A DNA stretch of 45,004 bases from Methylophilales bacterium 28-44-11 (GTDB lineage: Bacteria; Pseudomonadota; Gammaproteobacteria; Burkholderiales; Methylophilaceae). The notes under the pieces are model-generated. The model saw nothing but the letters and a program-made list of their open reading frames with translations. It did no database searches and was not told the DNA's origin. Below, one piece after another: positions 18,837 to 30,028 of the stretch (position 1 is the stretch's first letter; each line of letters begins with the position of its first letter). The stretch covers positions 1 to 45,004 of the forward strand of contig NCGC01000005.1 in NCBI GenBank assembly GCA_002281475.1, written 5' to 3'. A program made the position numbers and the translations under genes.

Positions 18837-20687
18837 TTAAAAACTCACTCCCAAATTAAAATGTAAGCGATAGTCTTTGGTTGCTTCACCATATGCAATG
18901 TCTGCGCCGACTGGGCCGACAGGACTTTTCCAACGCACGCCTAAGCCATACCCATAAGCGGGTTCGTAATCACGCCAACTGTTGGCTGCGTTACCAAAGT
19001 CTATAAATGCGGCTGCGCCCCATGCGTTGGTCAACCATTGCACCACTTCGGTACTGCCCACTAATAAAACACGGCCACCTAACGTTGCATCACCGTCTTT
19101 AACCCCCAACGATTGAAAACCATAGCCACGCACCGATTGATCGCCCCCAGCGCGAAATAAATAAGTAGCAGGCACGCTCATCGACCCCGAGACGAGGCCC
19201 ACTTCTAATCGTCCCAAAAATTGCGTGCTATCGCTGAGTGGGTAAAACCCTTGTAGCTTGGCTTGTGATTGTAAAAAACGTCCATCGGATAAACGCTCAA
19301 TTGGCGCGACTTGAAATTGTGATGAAAAAATCACCCCTTTTGTCGGTATCTGGTCATTGTCTAATTTGCGCAAATTTAAGCCATAGGCAAACGTGGCTGC
19401 TTTATTAAATTCGGTAGACTCGTTATCAATGGTTAAAAATTCGTAGAGCAAGTTTGCGCCCACAAATTGCTCAAAATTCCGATTGCCCCATGTACGTTTC
19501 ACACCATTATTCATAGCACTGGTAATTTGTCCTTCCACATCTGTTCTGACTAAGCTGTTGTTGATGCTATCGCGATAGCCATCTGCGTCGGTCATGAAAT
19601 TAATATTGGAAGTCGCGGCTTGCAGGCGTTGTTCTAAACGTAGAGATGCATTCCACAATAGTCCGCGATCAAATAAATTACGGTCTGTGTAGTTCAACAC
19701 CACGCGTGCACCCGTATTGGTACTGGCACCTACCCCAATACTCACGCTTTTTTGCTCGCGCTCTTCTACCTCCACAATCACCTTTGCAAGGCCCTCTTCA
19801 GAAAGCTGTTGCGTGGTAGCACTGACCGAGACCCGATTGAATTTACCCGTATCTTGCAAGATATTTTGAAACTGTAACAATGTGCTTTGACTATACAGAT
19901 CGCCAGATTGAATCGGGTTAAGATTGGTAATCAGGCTTTCAGGATAATGGTTTAAGCCATTAATTTGTAATTGGCCTAGGCGCACACTTTTGCCACTATC
20001 AAATGTCAGGGATAACTCTGCAAGATTGGTTTTGGGGTCAATCTTCGCTAAACTTTGTTCAATTTTTGCGTTGGGGTAACGCTCTGCAAGCATCGTCGTC
20101 AGTAAACTGCCTTTCGCTTCAGACCACGCCTGTTGTGTAAACGGTTTGCCTTTGGGTAGCTGCCAAATGCTTTGTAATGTATCTACTGTGGGTGGTTGGT
20201 CAGCTGTTGCAGAAGCAATATCGCCTTTGAAAGCCAGGTTGGCCTCACTCACGGTGGTTCTGGTGTTCAGTGTGATGACAAAAATGGCGTCATTATTGGT
20301 AGACGGTGTAATGCTGACTTTAGGTGAAAAATAGCCTTCGGTAACTAATAAATCTTTCACGTCCTGTGGCGTTTTTTGAATGAGCCTTAGCCATTCAGAT
20401 TGATCTAACCTTGGGTTATCTAACGCTTCATGAATAGCAAGATGCAATTTCAAAATATCTTTGATTTTGCCAGTATCTACCGCTTGCCCAGGTGTTTCCT
20501 CTAGCTTAAAGATGGATTGATAAGGTAATGATTTTTTGACTTGAAAAAGCGTAGTAGTCTCTGCTAAAGACCGCTGTGGAAAGCATAAAATAGATACACA
20601 GAGTAAACACAGGACACAAATATGCACAGGCGTTTGTGTCCAACGGCAGGTAAATGACTCAATGTATGTATTTACAACGATAGGCAA
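18837..20687 (-). CDS. tamA: Outer-membrane translocation component TamA (Omp85 family)
   Basis: Omp85/BamA-family outer-membrane barrel partner of TamB. The 616-residue precursor has a signal peptide (hydrophobic stretch about 20-40 ending at SLAE), three POTRA-type domains (to about residue 330) and a 16-strand barrel with the loop-6 motif RGYGFQSLG and a terminal phenylalanine (LHFNLGVSF). The only suitable start is TTG at 20687, seven bases after the purB stop and with AGGG just upstream, so translation may depend on purB. Confidence 0.92.
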   Translation of the reverse strand: MPIVVNTYIESFTCRWTQTPVHICVLCLLCVSILCFPQRSLAETTTLFQVKKSLPYQSIFKLEETPGQAVDTGKIKDILKLHLAIHEALDNPRLDQSEWLRLIQKTPQDVKDLLVTEGYFSPKVSITPSTNNDAIFVITLNTRTTVSEANLAFKGDIASATADQPPTVDTLQSIWQLPKGKPFTQQAWSEAKGSLLTTMLAERYPNAKIEQSLAKIDPKTNLAELSLTFDSGKSVRLGQLQINGLNHYPESLITNLNPIQSGDLYSQSTLLQFQNILQDTGKFNRVSVSATTQQLSEEGLAKVIVEVEEREQKSVSIGVGASTNTGARVVLNYTDRNLFDRGLLWNASLRLEQRLQAATSNINFMTDADGYRDSINNSLVRTDVEGQITSAMNNGVKRTWGNRNFEQFVGANLLYEFLTIDNESTEFNKAATFAYGLNLRKLDNDQIPTKGVIFSSQFQVAPIERLSDGRFLQSQAKLQGFYPLSDSTQFLGRLEVGLVSGSMSVPATYLFRAGGDQSVRGYGFQSLGVKDGDATLGGRVLLVGSTEVVQWLTNAWGAAAFIDFGNAANSWRDYEPAYGYGLGVRWKSPVGPVGADIAYGEATKDYRLHFNLGVSF

Positions 20688-20693
20688 TAGACC

Positions 20694-22110
<1,417 letters not shown>

Positions 22111-22147
22111 ACGCTTTTTGTAATGCTTAAGCTACGAAAACAGATGG

Positions 22148-23611
22148 TTAAGCAAAGCTCAACATGTCGACAAAGGTATTCACTGGTGTAGACTCCAATT
22201 TGCTTTGGTCTAAGCATAGCGCCAATACGTCAGCTTGCGTTTTCGTATCAAAACGGCGTGCCAAATTCACTTGAAATTTTTTCACCAGCTCAGGAATACC
22301 TTCACCACGGCGGCGGCGATGACCAATTGGGTATTCGACTGCAATGTTGCTTGAGCTACTGCCGTCGTTAAAGAACACTTGAATGGCGTTCGCGATCGAG
22401 CGTTTTTCAGGGTTGTGATAATCGGCTGTATATTCTGTTTTTTCTACACACACCATTTTCGCGCGAACAGCATCGATACGAGGATCTGCGGCTACGGCAT
22501 CTTCATAATCTTGCGCGGTTAAGCTGCCTTTTAACAAACCAATAGCCGCCATATATTGAATACAGTGGTCTCGGTCAGCTGGATTGTCTAGCGGGCCAGT
22601 CTTATCAATAATCCGAATTGCTGACTCGTGCGTGGTGATGACGATTTTGTCGATTTGCGCAATTTGATCCAATGTTTGCAGTTTGTTGCCGACTTCTGCG
22701 TTTAATTGGAACGCACACTCTACTGCCGTTTGCGCGTGAAACTCGGCTGGGAACGAGATTTTGAACAGTACTTGCTCCATTACATAGGAGCCATACGGGC
22801 GTTGGAATGTAAAGGCGTTACCTTTAAATAGCACATCGTAAAAGCCCCATGTTTTTGCGGTGAGCGCTGAGGGGTAGCCCATTTCACCTTGCAATGTCAT
22901 CCAAGCCAATCGCACTGCGCGGCTGGTGGCATCGCCCGCCGCCCATGATTTACGGGAGCCAGTATTCGGGCTATGGCGATAAGTACGCAAACTTTGGCCA
23001 TCCACGAATGCGTTGGACACTGCATTGATAATATCTTCTTTATTGCCACCCAATAGCTTGGTAACGACTGCGGTTGAAGCGATTTTGACTAAAATCACAT
23101 GGTCTAAGCCCACGCGATTAAAGCTGTTTTCCAATGCTAATATGCCTTGAATTTCATGCGCTTTAATCATGGCAGTGAGCACATCTTTTATGGTCAACGG
23201 CGTTTTTCCTTCGGTGATATTTTTGCGGGATATGTAATCTGCTACTGCCAAAACACCTCCCAAGTTGTCCGATGGATGACCCCATTCTGCGGCTAGCCAC
23301 GTATCGTTAAAGTCTAGCCAACGTATCATCGCGCCAATGTTAAATGCGGCTAAAATGGGGTCGAGTTGATAACTAGTACCTGGTACTTTGGCGCCATTTG
23401 GCACCATCGTGCCAGCAATCACTGGACCCAATAACTTAGTGCAAGCTGGGTAATCCAAAGCCTCAAAACCGCAACCTAGCGTGTCCATTAAGCAATTGCG
23501 GGCAGTATCAAAAGCTTCATCGGATTTGATCTCGTAATCGGCAACGTAATTGGCGATATCGACGATGACTTGGTCGGGCTGTGGTCTTACGTTTGAAATA
23601 TGTGCACTCAT
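22148..23611 (-). CDS. prpD: 2-methylcitrate dehydratase PrpD
   Basis: Dehydrates 2-methylcitrate to 2-methyl-cis-aconitate in the methylcitrate cycle. The 487-residue protein (MmgE/PrpD family) follows E. coli PrpD closely along its length, including [40 protein letters not shown] and [15 protein letters not shown]. It is the true PrpD type, so the second hydration step needs an aconitase, which acnB at 39.7 kb can provide; no acnD or prpF is present. It is the last gene of the leftward operon, after a 160-base spacer carrying a repeat and stem-loop, and before a strong hairpin. Confidence 0.95.
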   Translation of the reverse strand: MSAHISNVRPQPDQVIVDIANYVADYEIKSDEAFDTARNCLMDTLGCGFEALDYPACTKLLGPVIAGTMVPNGAKVPGTSYQLDPILAAFNIGAMIRWLDFNDTWLAAEWGHPSDNLGGVLAVADYISRKNITEGKTPLTIKDVLTAMIKAHEIQGILALENSFNRVGLDHVILVKIASTAVVTKLLGGNKEDIINAVSNAFVDGQSLRTYRHSPNTGSRKSWAAGDATSRAVRLAWMTLQGEMGYPSALTAKTWGFYDVLFKGNAFTFQRPYGSYVMEQVLFKISFPAEFHAQTAVECAFQLNAEVGNKLQTLDQIAQIDKIVITTHESAIRIIDKTGPLDNPADRDHCIQYMAAIGLLKGSLTAQDYEDAVAADPRIDAVRAKMVCVEKTEYTADYHNPEKRSIANAIQVFFNDGSSSSNIAVEYPIGHRRRRGEGIPELVKKFQVNLARRFDTKTQADVLALCLDQSKLESTPVNTFVDMLSFA

Positions 23612-23675
23612 ATTTTATACCTTTATCAAAGTGTTTAAAAGCGAATCACTACGTTGCTCGGTGCTCAAAATCCTC

Positions 23676-23754
23676 ATGTACTTCGTGTACATTCCGGTTT
23701 TTGCGCGCCTTGTGCCTTGTGCTTCATCTTTTAAAGCACATGCTAAAGGCACAA
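23676..23754. repeat. Intergenic repeat-like element with nested stem-loops
   Basis: Between prpC and prpD. ATGTAC-ttcgt-GTACAT at 23676-23692 is followed by TTGTGCCTT (23710-23718) and GTGCTT (23719-23724), which pair with AAGGCACAA (23746-23754) and AAGCAC (23734-23739), giving a 15-bp stem with a six-base bulge. From memory, sequences of this type (a GTAC palindrome next to a GCGC-rich stretch) recur between genes in related bacteria; only one copy is in this window. It might stabilise or separate parts of the prp transcript. Confidence 0.6.
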
Positions 23755-23771
23755 AACGTAACAAATATAAT

Positions 23772-24938
23772 TTATCGTTGATTGAGCGGGACAAAGGCTC
23801 TGTTATCTGGCCCTGTGTACTCCGCATTCGGGCGAATAATTTTGTTATCAATGCGCTGTTCAATCGCGTGTGCAATCCAGCCAGTGGTGCGTGAAATTAC
23901 AAAAATCGGCGTAAACATTCCTGTCGGGATGCCCATCATGTGATAGCTAGAGGCGCTATACCAATCCAAATTGGGGAACATTTTTTTCTCGCGCCACATG
24001 GTATCTTCAATACGAGAAGAGATATCAAACAGCTTCATATTGCCAGCTTCTTCAGACAGGGCGCGGCTCACGCCTTTAATAGACTCGTTGCGTGGATCGG
24101 CGATGGTGTAAACCGGATGGCCAAAGCCAATGACGATTTCTTTGCGTGCCATGCGTGCCATGATATCGGCTTCGGCTTCATCGGCATTTTGGTAGCGCTC
24201 AATGATTTCCATCGCGGCTTCATTGGCACCGCCATGTTTTGGTCCACGCAGTGCGCCAATCGCAGCAGTAATGCATGAATACATATCGGATAGTGTGCCT
24301 GACACCACTCTTGCAGTAAAAGTTGAGGCATTAAATTCATGCTCTGCATAGAGTACCAGAGAGGTGTTCATGGCTTTGATATGCAAAGCCGATGGTTTTT
24401 TTCCATGTAGCAAATGTAGGAAGTGTGCGGCTACTGAATCGTCATCAGTTTCCACTTCAATACGCACGCCTTTGTGGCTAAAGTGATACCAATAGATCAA
24501 GATTGAACCAAAGCAAGCAATTAAGCGATCGCCTAGTGTTTTCGCAGCTTCTGTATTGCGATCAGCGGCTTCTGGTTCTAATGTACCAAGCATAGAGCAA
24601 CCCGTACGCATCACGTCCATTGGATGCGCATTGGCTGGAATCTGTTCCAATACGGTTTTAAGCGCATTGGGCAGGCCGCGTAGCTTTTTGAGCTTTTGAT
24701 GATACGCAGCTAGTTGCCCATGGTTGGGTAACTCGCCGTGAATCAACAAATAAGCGACTTCTTCAAACGTAGCATGTTTTGCCAGTTCGATAATATCGTA
24801 ACCGCGATAGTGCAAATCATTACCGGTATGGCCAACCGTACAAATGGCGGTACTGCCAGCAGATACGCCAGCAAGTGCCACACCTTTTTTCTTTTTAGGG
24901 GCTTCAGTCGTGACAATTTGATCGTTAGTTGTGTTCAT
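23772..24938 (-). CDS. prpC: 2-methylcitrate synthase PrpC
   Basis: Condenses propionyl-CoA with oxaloacetate to 2-methylcitrate. Citrate synthase fold of 388 residues with the catalytic-region motifs [23 protein letters not shown] and [13 protein letters not shown], and ending like E. coli PrpC ([19 protein letters not shown]). I chose the ATG at 24938 (MNTTNDQ) because an AAGGAG site lies just ahead; a longer frame to 24989 has no support. No gltA-type citrate synthase is present in the window, so this is the only enzyme here that draws oxaloacetate. Confidence 0.95.
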   Translation of the reverse strand: MNTTNDQIVTTEAPKKKKGVALAGVSAGSTAICTVGHTGNDLHYRGYDIIELAKHATFEEVAYLLIHGELPNHGQLAAYHQKLKKLRGLPNALKTVLEQIPANAHPMDVMRTGCSMLGTLEPEAADRNTEAAKTLGDRLIACFGSILIYWYHFSHKGVRIEVETDDDSVAAHFLHLLHGKKPSALHIKAMNTSLVLYAEHEFNASTFTARVVSGTLSDMYSCITAAIGALRGPKHGGANEAAMEIIERYQNADEAEADIMARMARKEIVIGFGHPVYTIADPRNESIKGVSRALSEEAGNMKLFDISSRIEDTMWREKKMFPNLDWYSASSYHMMGIPTGMFTPIFVISRTTGWIAHAIEQRIDNKIIRPNAEYTGPDNRAFVPLNQR

Positions 24939-25061
24939 CACTTTCTCCTTCATATTCTTAATTAAGATAAGGGTGAGTGTGGCTTGCACACAATTGCTAA
25001 ATACTTATTAATACAGCAAGAGTTTGAGCCACTGCGTAAAGACGCAATCACCACCACCTAT

Positions 25062-25940
25062 TTATTTTTTGTAAAGCGCATCCAATTTCTGTTCAAAAGC
25101 GTGATAGCCAAGGTGGTCATATAAATCCATGCGCGTTTGCATGGTGTCCAATACATTTTTTTGCGTACCGTCTTTTTTCACTGCTTGATACACCTGCAGT
25201 GCCGCTTGGTTCATGGCACGGAAAGCGGATAAGGGGTACAGCACCATACTGACGTCTGCGCCCGCGAGTTCTTCCACTGTAAACAAAGGCGTGGCGCCGA
25301 ACTCTGTGATATTGGCGAGCACCGGTACTTTTACGGTATCTACAAATTGCTTGTACATACTTAACTCGGTCATTGCTTCAGGAAAAATCATGTCGGCACC
25401 GGCTTCCACACAAGCACAGGCGCGGTCAATGGCAGATTGCAATCCTTCCACAGCCAGTGCATCAGTACGTGCCATAATCACAAAATCAGCATCTGTTCTT
25501 GCATCTACCGCCGCTTTTACGCGATCGACCATTTCTTCTAAACTCACAATGGCTTTGTTGGGGCGGTGGCCACAGCGCTTTGCAGTCACTTGGTCTTCAA
25601 TATGCACTGCTGCTGCACCTGCTTTGGCGACACTTTTAATGGTGCGCGCAATATTGAAGGCACCACCAAATCCAGTATCAATATCCACCAGTAAAGGCGT
25701 GTCCACCGCATCAGTAATGCGGCGCACATCGACTAATACATCCTCTAATGAAGAAATGCCTAAATCTGGAAGACCGAGAGACGCTGCCGCGACACCCCCA
25801 CCAGATAGATAAATCGCTTTAAAACCAGACTGCGTTGCAAGCATGGCATGATAGGCGTTGATGGCGCCGATGATTTGTAGTGGCTTTTCAGCGGCCAAAG
25901 CCGCTCTAAAACGGGCACCAGCAGAAAGTGTTTGTGTCAT
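25062..25940 (-). CDS. prpB: 2-methylisocitrate lyase PrpB
   Basis: Cleaves 2-methylisocitrate to pyruvate and succinate, the last specific step of the methylcitrate cycle. The 292-residue ICL/PEPM-family protein shows [16 protein letters not shown] (residues 46-61), metal-binding Asp86 and Asp88 (VDIDTGFGG), and the catalytic loop KRCGH with Cys123. The KRCGH loop plus length around 290 distinguishes it from isocitrate lyase. It is 123 bases ahead of prpC and 26 bases behind a CoA-ester lyase gene. Confidence 0.95.
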   Translation of the reverse strand: MTQTLSAGARFRAALAAEKPLQIIGAINAYHAMLATQSGFKAIYLSGGGVAAASLGLPDLGISSLEDVLVDVRRITDAVDTPLLVDIDTGFGGAFNIARTIKSVAKAGAAAVHIEDQVTAKRCGHRPNKAIVSLEEMVDRVKAAVDARTDADFVIMARTDALAVEGLQSAIDRACACVEAGADMIFPEAMTELSMYKQFVDTVKVPVLANITEFGATPLFTVEELAGADVSMVLYPLSAFRAMNQAALQVYQAVKKDGTQKNVLDTMQTRMDLYDHLGYHAFEQKLDALYKK

Positions 25941-25966
25941 GGTCTATCACTCAATCCATACTTAAT

Positions 25967-26974
25967 TTAAAAATACGACTCATTAAAAAATGCAACATTG
26001 GCTTCTTCAGAAATCGACACATTGGTGAGTTTTGCTTTTTGCAAGATTTCCCAAAAATAACGATAAGTCGCTCTGTCATGCAGTTCTCCTGCATATTGAA
26101 TTGGACCCCAATCCGCTGCCTGTGCAGCTAGCAAGATATTGGCGGCATCTGAAACCTCGTCAAAATTGGGTTTCATGGCATCGACAATGGCTTGAATTTG
26201 TGTGGGGTAAATGCTCCACATACGCATAAATCCAAATTCATTACGTGCGCGTAGAGCATCGCTGTAAGTAGTTTCTACATTTTTTAAATCTAACGTGACA
26301 TTGTGTGCAGGCACAACGCCATTGGCGAGTGCCGCCGAAACGACTTCTGCTTTAGCGCGTGACAGCAATCGGTGCTCAAACTGTCCAGGGCTACGCATGG
26401 CACTGGCTGGAATGGCGCCGTGATGCGCACTGACGAAATCCATCAAACCAAAATCCAATACTTGTAACCAAGGTAATTTGGCGATGTCATGTACTTGATT
26501 GAGTGCTCCATGCGTCTCAATCAAAATATGCACTGGAATCACACGCTCAACACCGTGAAATGTTGCCATTTTCTGTAGATAGGTAATCATTTCTTTGGCT
26601 TGGCTAATATCGGTACATTTGGGGATGGTGATATAACTTAATACCTTGCCAGCACCACCCACTAAAATATCAATGTCTTGTTCCCAAGCTGGGTGGGTAT
26701 AGTCATGAATCCGTGCGCCAGCCATGTTGTATTTATTGGCATCAGAATTCAGCACACGCACAATCATTTCTGCGTGGTCACGCTCTTGACCACTGGCTGC
26801 GCCATCTTCGCAATCGCAAGTGATATCAAACACTTTGCCAATAGTGTCTTGCAAGCTGAGCGCCTTAAGTATCAGTTTTTCACTGCCTGCAAAATGTTCA
26901 CAAGCGGGAATCAATGGAAACGATTTTTCACCGCCAAATAGAGCTTCATTAGGGTGTGGTTTATTATTTTGCAT
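25967..26974 (-). CDS. HpcH/HpaI-family CoA-ester lyase (malyl/methylmalyl/citramalyl-CoA lyase-like)
   Basis: CitE/malyl-CoA-lyase family TIM barrel that would cleave or form a beta-hydroxyacyl-CoA such as malyl-CoA, beta-methylmalyl-CoA or citramalyl-CoA. In 335-residue numbering the expected residues are present: CEDG (Glu56, Asp57), Arg88, metal ligands Glu153 (LIET) and Asp179 (GLMDF), and a C-terminal RMWSIYPTQI substrate motif. The mesaconyl-CoA hydratase gene stops at 26980, next to it. I prefer the ATG at 26974 with AAGGA upstream; GTG at 26983 would overlap the hydratase stop. The partner gene suggests beta-methylmalyl-CoA to propionyl-CoA and glyoxylate, which would feed PrpC, but this is inference. 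Confidence 0.8.
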   Translation of the reverse strand: MQNNKPHPNEALFGGEKSFPLIPACEHFAGSEKLILKALSLQDTIGKVFDITCDCEDGAASGQERDHAEMIVRVLNSDANKYNMAGARIHDYTHPAWEQDIDILVGGAGKVLSYITIPKCTDISQAKEMITYLQKMATFHGVERVIPVHILIETHGALNQVHDIAKLPWLQVLDFGLMDFVSAHHGAIPASAMRSPGQFEHRLLSRAKAEVVSAALANGVVPAHNVTLDLKNVETTYSDALRARNEFGFMRMWSIYPTQIQAIVDAMKPNFDEVSDAANILLAAQAADWGPIQYAGELHDRATYRYFWEILQKAKLTNVSISEEANVAFFNESYF

Positions 26975-26979
26975 AGGGT

Positions 26980-28044
26980 TCACTTTCCTTTCCGAGGCAT
27001 TAGCACGGTGTAATCTAGGTCTAGTACAACATTTGGGTGATAGCTGTTATAGGTTTTTGCATCAGGCACTTCATTTGGTGAGATGTTTTTCAACCCCACC
27101 ATGCGTAATCGCAATGCGCCAAATTGTGGTTGGGTAGGCAAGGGCATGCTATCCAGTACTTCGGTGTAAGTGTAAATAGTATCTCCGGCAAAGCTGGGGT
27201 TTGCATGCGTGCCGCCATTGATCGCCAAGATGCCAATCGCATTTTCTAGCCCTTCGTAACTCAGTGCGCGGCAGGCAGAAATAATGACGCCACCATACAC
27301 CAAGCGTTGTTTCATCGGGTTCTTGGCCATCATATGGGCATCAAAATGTAAGCGTGCGTTGTTTTGATATAAGCGTGTTGCCAGTGAGTGGTCACTATCG
27401 TTAATGGTCATGCCTGCCGAGTGGTTGATGCGCTCACCCACTTGGTAATCTTCCCAATAATGCTGACCACCTGTTGCATGACTAATTTCGGGGTGAAACG
27501 TCAAATCGTCGGGCAAATGCAATTGATTAGCCGCTACAAATGCTGGTAATTCAGGTACCACAGTCTCAGGCGCAGGTGCGTTGACATCATGTTTATGTAC
27601 CATCACCCAGCGTACCCAGCTCATGACCGGCGTTTGATGTTGATTGATGGCTGTCGAGCGTACCCACACCACGCCATTTTTGCCACTTGAGTTTTGTTTA
27701 AGGCCAATCACTTGGCTAGATGTACTGAGCGTATCGCCTATAAATATTGGTTGGCTGAAACGCACATCGGCGTAGCCTAAGTTTGCGACGGCATTGACAG
27801 AAATATCTGGTACGGTTTTGCCAAAGGCAATATGGAACGCTAACAAGTCATCTACTGGTGTTGTGCGATAGCCTAACGAGTGCGCAAATGGTGCGCTGCA
27901 ATGTAACGGATTACGTGCGCCAGTCAGTGCAATATATAATGCACTATCTCCAGAGGTAATGGTGCGTGGGGTAGCGTGTTGAATGACTTCGTTTAATGTG
28001 AAGTTTTCAAAATATCGACCGCTGTTGATTTTGGTATTGCTCAT
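26980..28044 (-). CDS. mch: Mesaconyl-CoA hydratase (double hot-dog MaoC family)
   Basis: Interconverts mesaconyl-CoA and beta-methylmalyl-CoA. The 354-residue protein has two MaoC-type hot-dog halves (about 10-160 and 190-340) and closely resembles the mesaconyl-CoA hydratases of the ethylmalonyl-CoA and 3-hydroxypropionate pathways as I remember them: HATPRTITSGD, DDLLAFHIAFGKTVPDISVNA-type and ANLGYADVRF stretches near the start, and RLYQNNARLHFDAHM in the second half. It is placed between a CitE-like gene and a CoA-ester lyase gene. No crotonyl-CoA carboxylase/reductase or mutase is nearby, so a complete ethylmalonyl-CoA pathway is not indicated. Confidence 0.82.
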   Translation of the reverse strand: MSNTKINSGRYFENFTLNEVIQHATPRTITSGDSALYIALTGARNPLHCSAPFAHSLGYRTTPVDDLLAFHIAFGKTVPDISVNAVANLGYADVRFSQPIFIGDTLSTSSQVIGLKQNSSGKNGVVWVRSTAINQHQTPVMSWVRWVMVHKHDVNAPAPETVVPELPAFVAANQLHLPDDLTFHPEISHATGGQHYWEDYQVGERINHSAGMTINDSDHSLATRLYQNNARLHFDAHMMAKNPMKQRLVYGGVIISACRALSYEGLENAIGILAINGGTHANPSFAGDTIYTYTEVLDSMPLPTQPQFGALRLRMVGLKNISPNEVPDAKTYNSYHPNVVLDLDYTVLMPRKGK

Positions 28045-28114
28045 ATCACTTCACTTTCATGATGGCTTTAATTGCTCTGTGAGTTTTACTGACGTGATAA
28101 TTCTTGGCTTCAAT

Positions 28115-28996
28115 TTAAATAAAATCTTCTTCTAACTCTGCAATCGCTTCATGTAATTGAATTAAGCGTTGCGCGGCTTTGATGTGGTGATGTTCAACTA
28201 GTTTGTCGTTAACCACTACCGTACCTTGACCAGAAGCGTTAGCTTCTTTTAATGCCTTGATAATTCCGCGCGCATGCGCAACCTCTGTTGCTTTGGGCGT
28301 ATATGCATCGTTGCAATAAGCGATTTGTGCGGGGTGTACCAATGATTTTCCGTCGAGACCCATGTCTCGTCCCAATCGGCATGCATATTCAAACGAATGC
28401 ATGTTTTTAAAATCACTGGTAATGCCATCAATCACACATCTTCCATAGGCGCGTGCAGCCAAAATAACCAATGACAGTGAGGTGAGTATCGCTGAGCGCT
28501 CATGCGTCACGTGGGCATGGAGTTGCGAAATTAAGTCAGAAGTGGCCATCACAATGCATATGATGCGGTCTGAGGCAGAAGCAATTTCTTTTGCATTCAA
28601 CACCGCAATCGGGCTTTCAATCATCACCATAATTGGTATATGACTTCCGCCAGCATCATCTAATGCTTGCTGAGCTCTTAGTACATCTTCTCTAGACTCT
28701 ATATTAGGAAACAAAATAGCATCCGCCCCAATATTGGCGACTGCTTTAATGTCGTCTGCGCCCCATATAGAATCTAAGTCGTTCACACGAACCACCACTT
28801 CACGTTGGCCATAGCCACCTTTTTTAACGGCAGCCACTACATTTTCACGTGATTGATTTTTTGCATCAACCAGAACGGGGTCGCCCAAATCAAGAATGAC
28901 GGAGTCAGCCGCAAGCGTGCGAGCACGCTCTAAATAATGGGTGTTGCAGCCTGGTACGTAGAGCATGGAGCGTCTAGGGCGTAAGCAGTATTCCAT
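28115..28996 (-). CDS. CitE-like CoA-ester lyase family protein with altered LGDP motif
   Basis: A 293-residue member of the CitE family (starts LRPRRSMLYVPGCN), first gene of the leftward operon. Arg70, metal ligands Glu127 (MIES) and Asp154 (ATSDL) and the DGKSLVHPAQI substrate motif are present, but the conserved LEDAV segment reads DLGDPV, so Gly38 replaces the usual glutamate. The activity may be altered, or this may mark a subfamily. It is not part of a citrate lyase complex, since no citD, citF or citX is present. The start at 28996 (MEYCLRPRR) is chosen over a frame to 29059, which would run through the promoter at 29030-29059. Confidence 0.78.
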   Translation of the reverse strand: MEYCLRPRRSMLYVPGCNTHYLERARTLAADSVILDLGDPVLVDAKNQSRENVVAAVKKGGYGQREVVVRVNDLDSIWGADDIKAVANIGADAILFPNIESREDVLRAQQALDDAGGSHIPIMVMIESPIAVLNAKEIASASDRIICIVMATSDLISQLHAHVTHERSAILTSLSLVILAARAYGRCVIDGITSDFKNMHSFEYACRLGRDMGLDGKSLVHPAQIAYCNDAYTPKATEVAHARGIIKALKEANASGQGTVVVNDKLVEHHHIKAAQRLIQLHEAIAELEEDFI

Positions 28997-29029
28997 AATT
29001 AGCCAATGTGAATAGTGAAAGTGAAACTG

Positions 29030-29059
29030 ATTATATAGAGGTTGTTCTAAGTGTGTCAA
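29030..29059 (-). promoter_or_regulatory. Strong sigma-70 promoter of the leftward mch-prp operon
   Basis: On the minus strand a perfect TTGACA (29054-29059) and a perfect TATAAT (29030-29035) are spaced by 18 bases, 34 bases before the first operon ATG. It is the best promoter match I noticed in the window. A long palindrome lies three bases upstream of the -35 element. Confidence 0.8.
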
Positions 29060-29062
29060 TAA

Positions 29063-29087
29063 ATATCTTATGTCTTATATAAGATAT
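29063..29087. promoter_or_regulatory. Palindromic operator candidate for the GntR regulator
   Basis: A 25-base palindrome with nine-base arms ATATCTTAT and ATAAGATAT around a seven-base centre; shifted by a few bases, TCTTATATAAGA at 29073-29084 is itself a perfect 12-base palindrome. It sits beside the leftward promoter in the divergent gap next to gntR, where an operator for that regulator would be expected. A second inverted pair, ACTAGACA at 29093-29100 and TGTCTAGT at 29126-29133, lies between it and gntR. Confidence 0.65.
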
Positions 29088-29253
29088 AAAACACTAGACA
29101 ACAATTTTTCTCCATGATATAAATGTGTCTAGTTGGAATTTGACCTGCTAAGCAAATGCAAAACTGTATCTGGCGACTGGTCAATATGTTGAATAACGAA
29201 AAAGGTATTGAAATTGTATGGGTCACGAAAACTTAATGCACAGGACAATCAAT

Positions 29254-29988
29254 ATGGATAAGCAATTTAACTCGCCAAGTTATCGGCCGTTGTACGATCA
29301 AATCAAGGTGTTGCTCACCCAGAGCTTAATCGGTGGAGAATGGCGTCCAGGCGAAATGATCCCAAGTGAGGTGGATTTGGCACAACGTTACAAGGTGAGC
29401 CAAGGTACTGTGCGTAAAGCGATAGACAGTCTTGCCACTGAGAATATACTGATTCGTCGCCAAGGCAAAGGTACATTTGTAGCAACCCATAAGGAAGACG
29501 ACATTAAGCTGCGTTTTTTACGCTTAACTGCAGAAACAGGTCAGAAGGAAATGCTACAAAATGACTTTTTGTCCTGTGTGAAAAGTAAAGCGAATGCCCA
29601 TATTTCAAGAGTATTGGATATTAAAGCTGGGGCAGCCACATTAGAGGTGAAACGCCTGCTCACTTTTTCAGGAAGGCCGCTGATCTATGACCATATTATT
29701 GTACCAGCTGCACCCTTTAAAGGCCTGAATAGTGCCAAGGTGGAAGAGAGTAATGGCTCCATGTACAGCATGTATGAATCGCAATTTGGCATACGTATGG
29801 TTCGTGCGGAAGAGCGGTTAAAGGCCGTTGGCGCTGAAAAAGAAGTGGCGAAAGCACTGGGATTGCAAGATGGTTACCCCTTGTTAAGTATCGAGCGCGT
29901 ATCGTTCACTTATGGTGATAAGCCGATGGAGTGGCGACTTGGACTATGCCTTACCGATGATCATCACTACATGAGCGAACTCGAGTAA
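29254..29988 (+). CDS. GntR/HutC-family transcriptional regulator
   Basis: DNA-binding regulator of 244 residues with an N-terminal GntR winged helix (about 8-75: PLYDQIKVLL, MIPSEVDLAQRYKVSQGTVRKA, RRQGKGTF) and a C-terminal UTRA effector domain (about 95-238). I chose the ATG at 29254 (MDKQFNSPS) because AGGA lies eight bases upstream; the longer frame from 29218 has no such site. It stands between the two halves of the dicarboxylate locus and probably controls one or both; the effector may be an intermediate of the methylcitrate route. Expression of the rightward genes may be separate, since 152 bases follow it. Confidence 0.88.
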   Translation: MDKQFNSPSYRPLYDQIKVLLTQSLIGGEWRPGEMIPSEVDLAQRYKVSQGTVRKAIDSLATENILIRRQGKGTFVATHKEDDIKLRFLRLTAETGQKEMLQNDFLSCVKSKANAHISRVLDIKAGAATLEVKRLLTFSGRPLIYDHIIVPAAPFKGLNSAKVEESNGSMYSMYESQFGIRMVRAEERLKAVGAEKEVAKALGLQDGYPLLSIERVSFTYGDKPMEWRLGLCLTDDHHYMSELE

Positions 29989-30028
29989 TGGTGCTTTTGA
30001 AAATTAACCCCAGCGTTGTTGGATATCA

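Noticed and set aside
23615..23875. An 86-residue minus-strand frame between prpC and prpD
   Set aside because: It overlaps the end of prpC in another frame and its unique part is encoded by the repeat and stem-loop element, so it is probably a translation of a repeat rather than a gene.
28115..28996. Part of a citrate lyase complex
   Set aside because: No citC, citD, citF, citG or citX is in the window and the neighbours are CoA-ester enzymes.
28997..29059. N-terminal extension of the CitE-like protein to 29059
   Set aside because: The added 21 residues would overlie the strong TTGACA/TATAAT promoter, and the family begins at the inner methionine.
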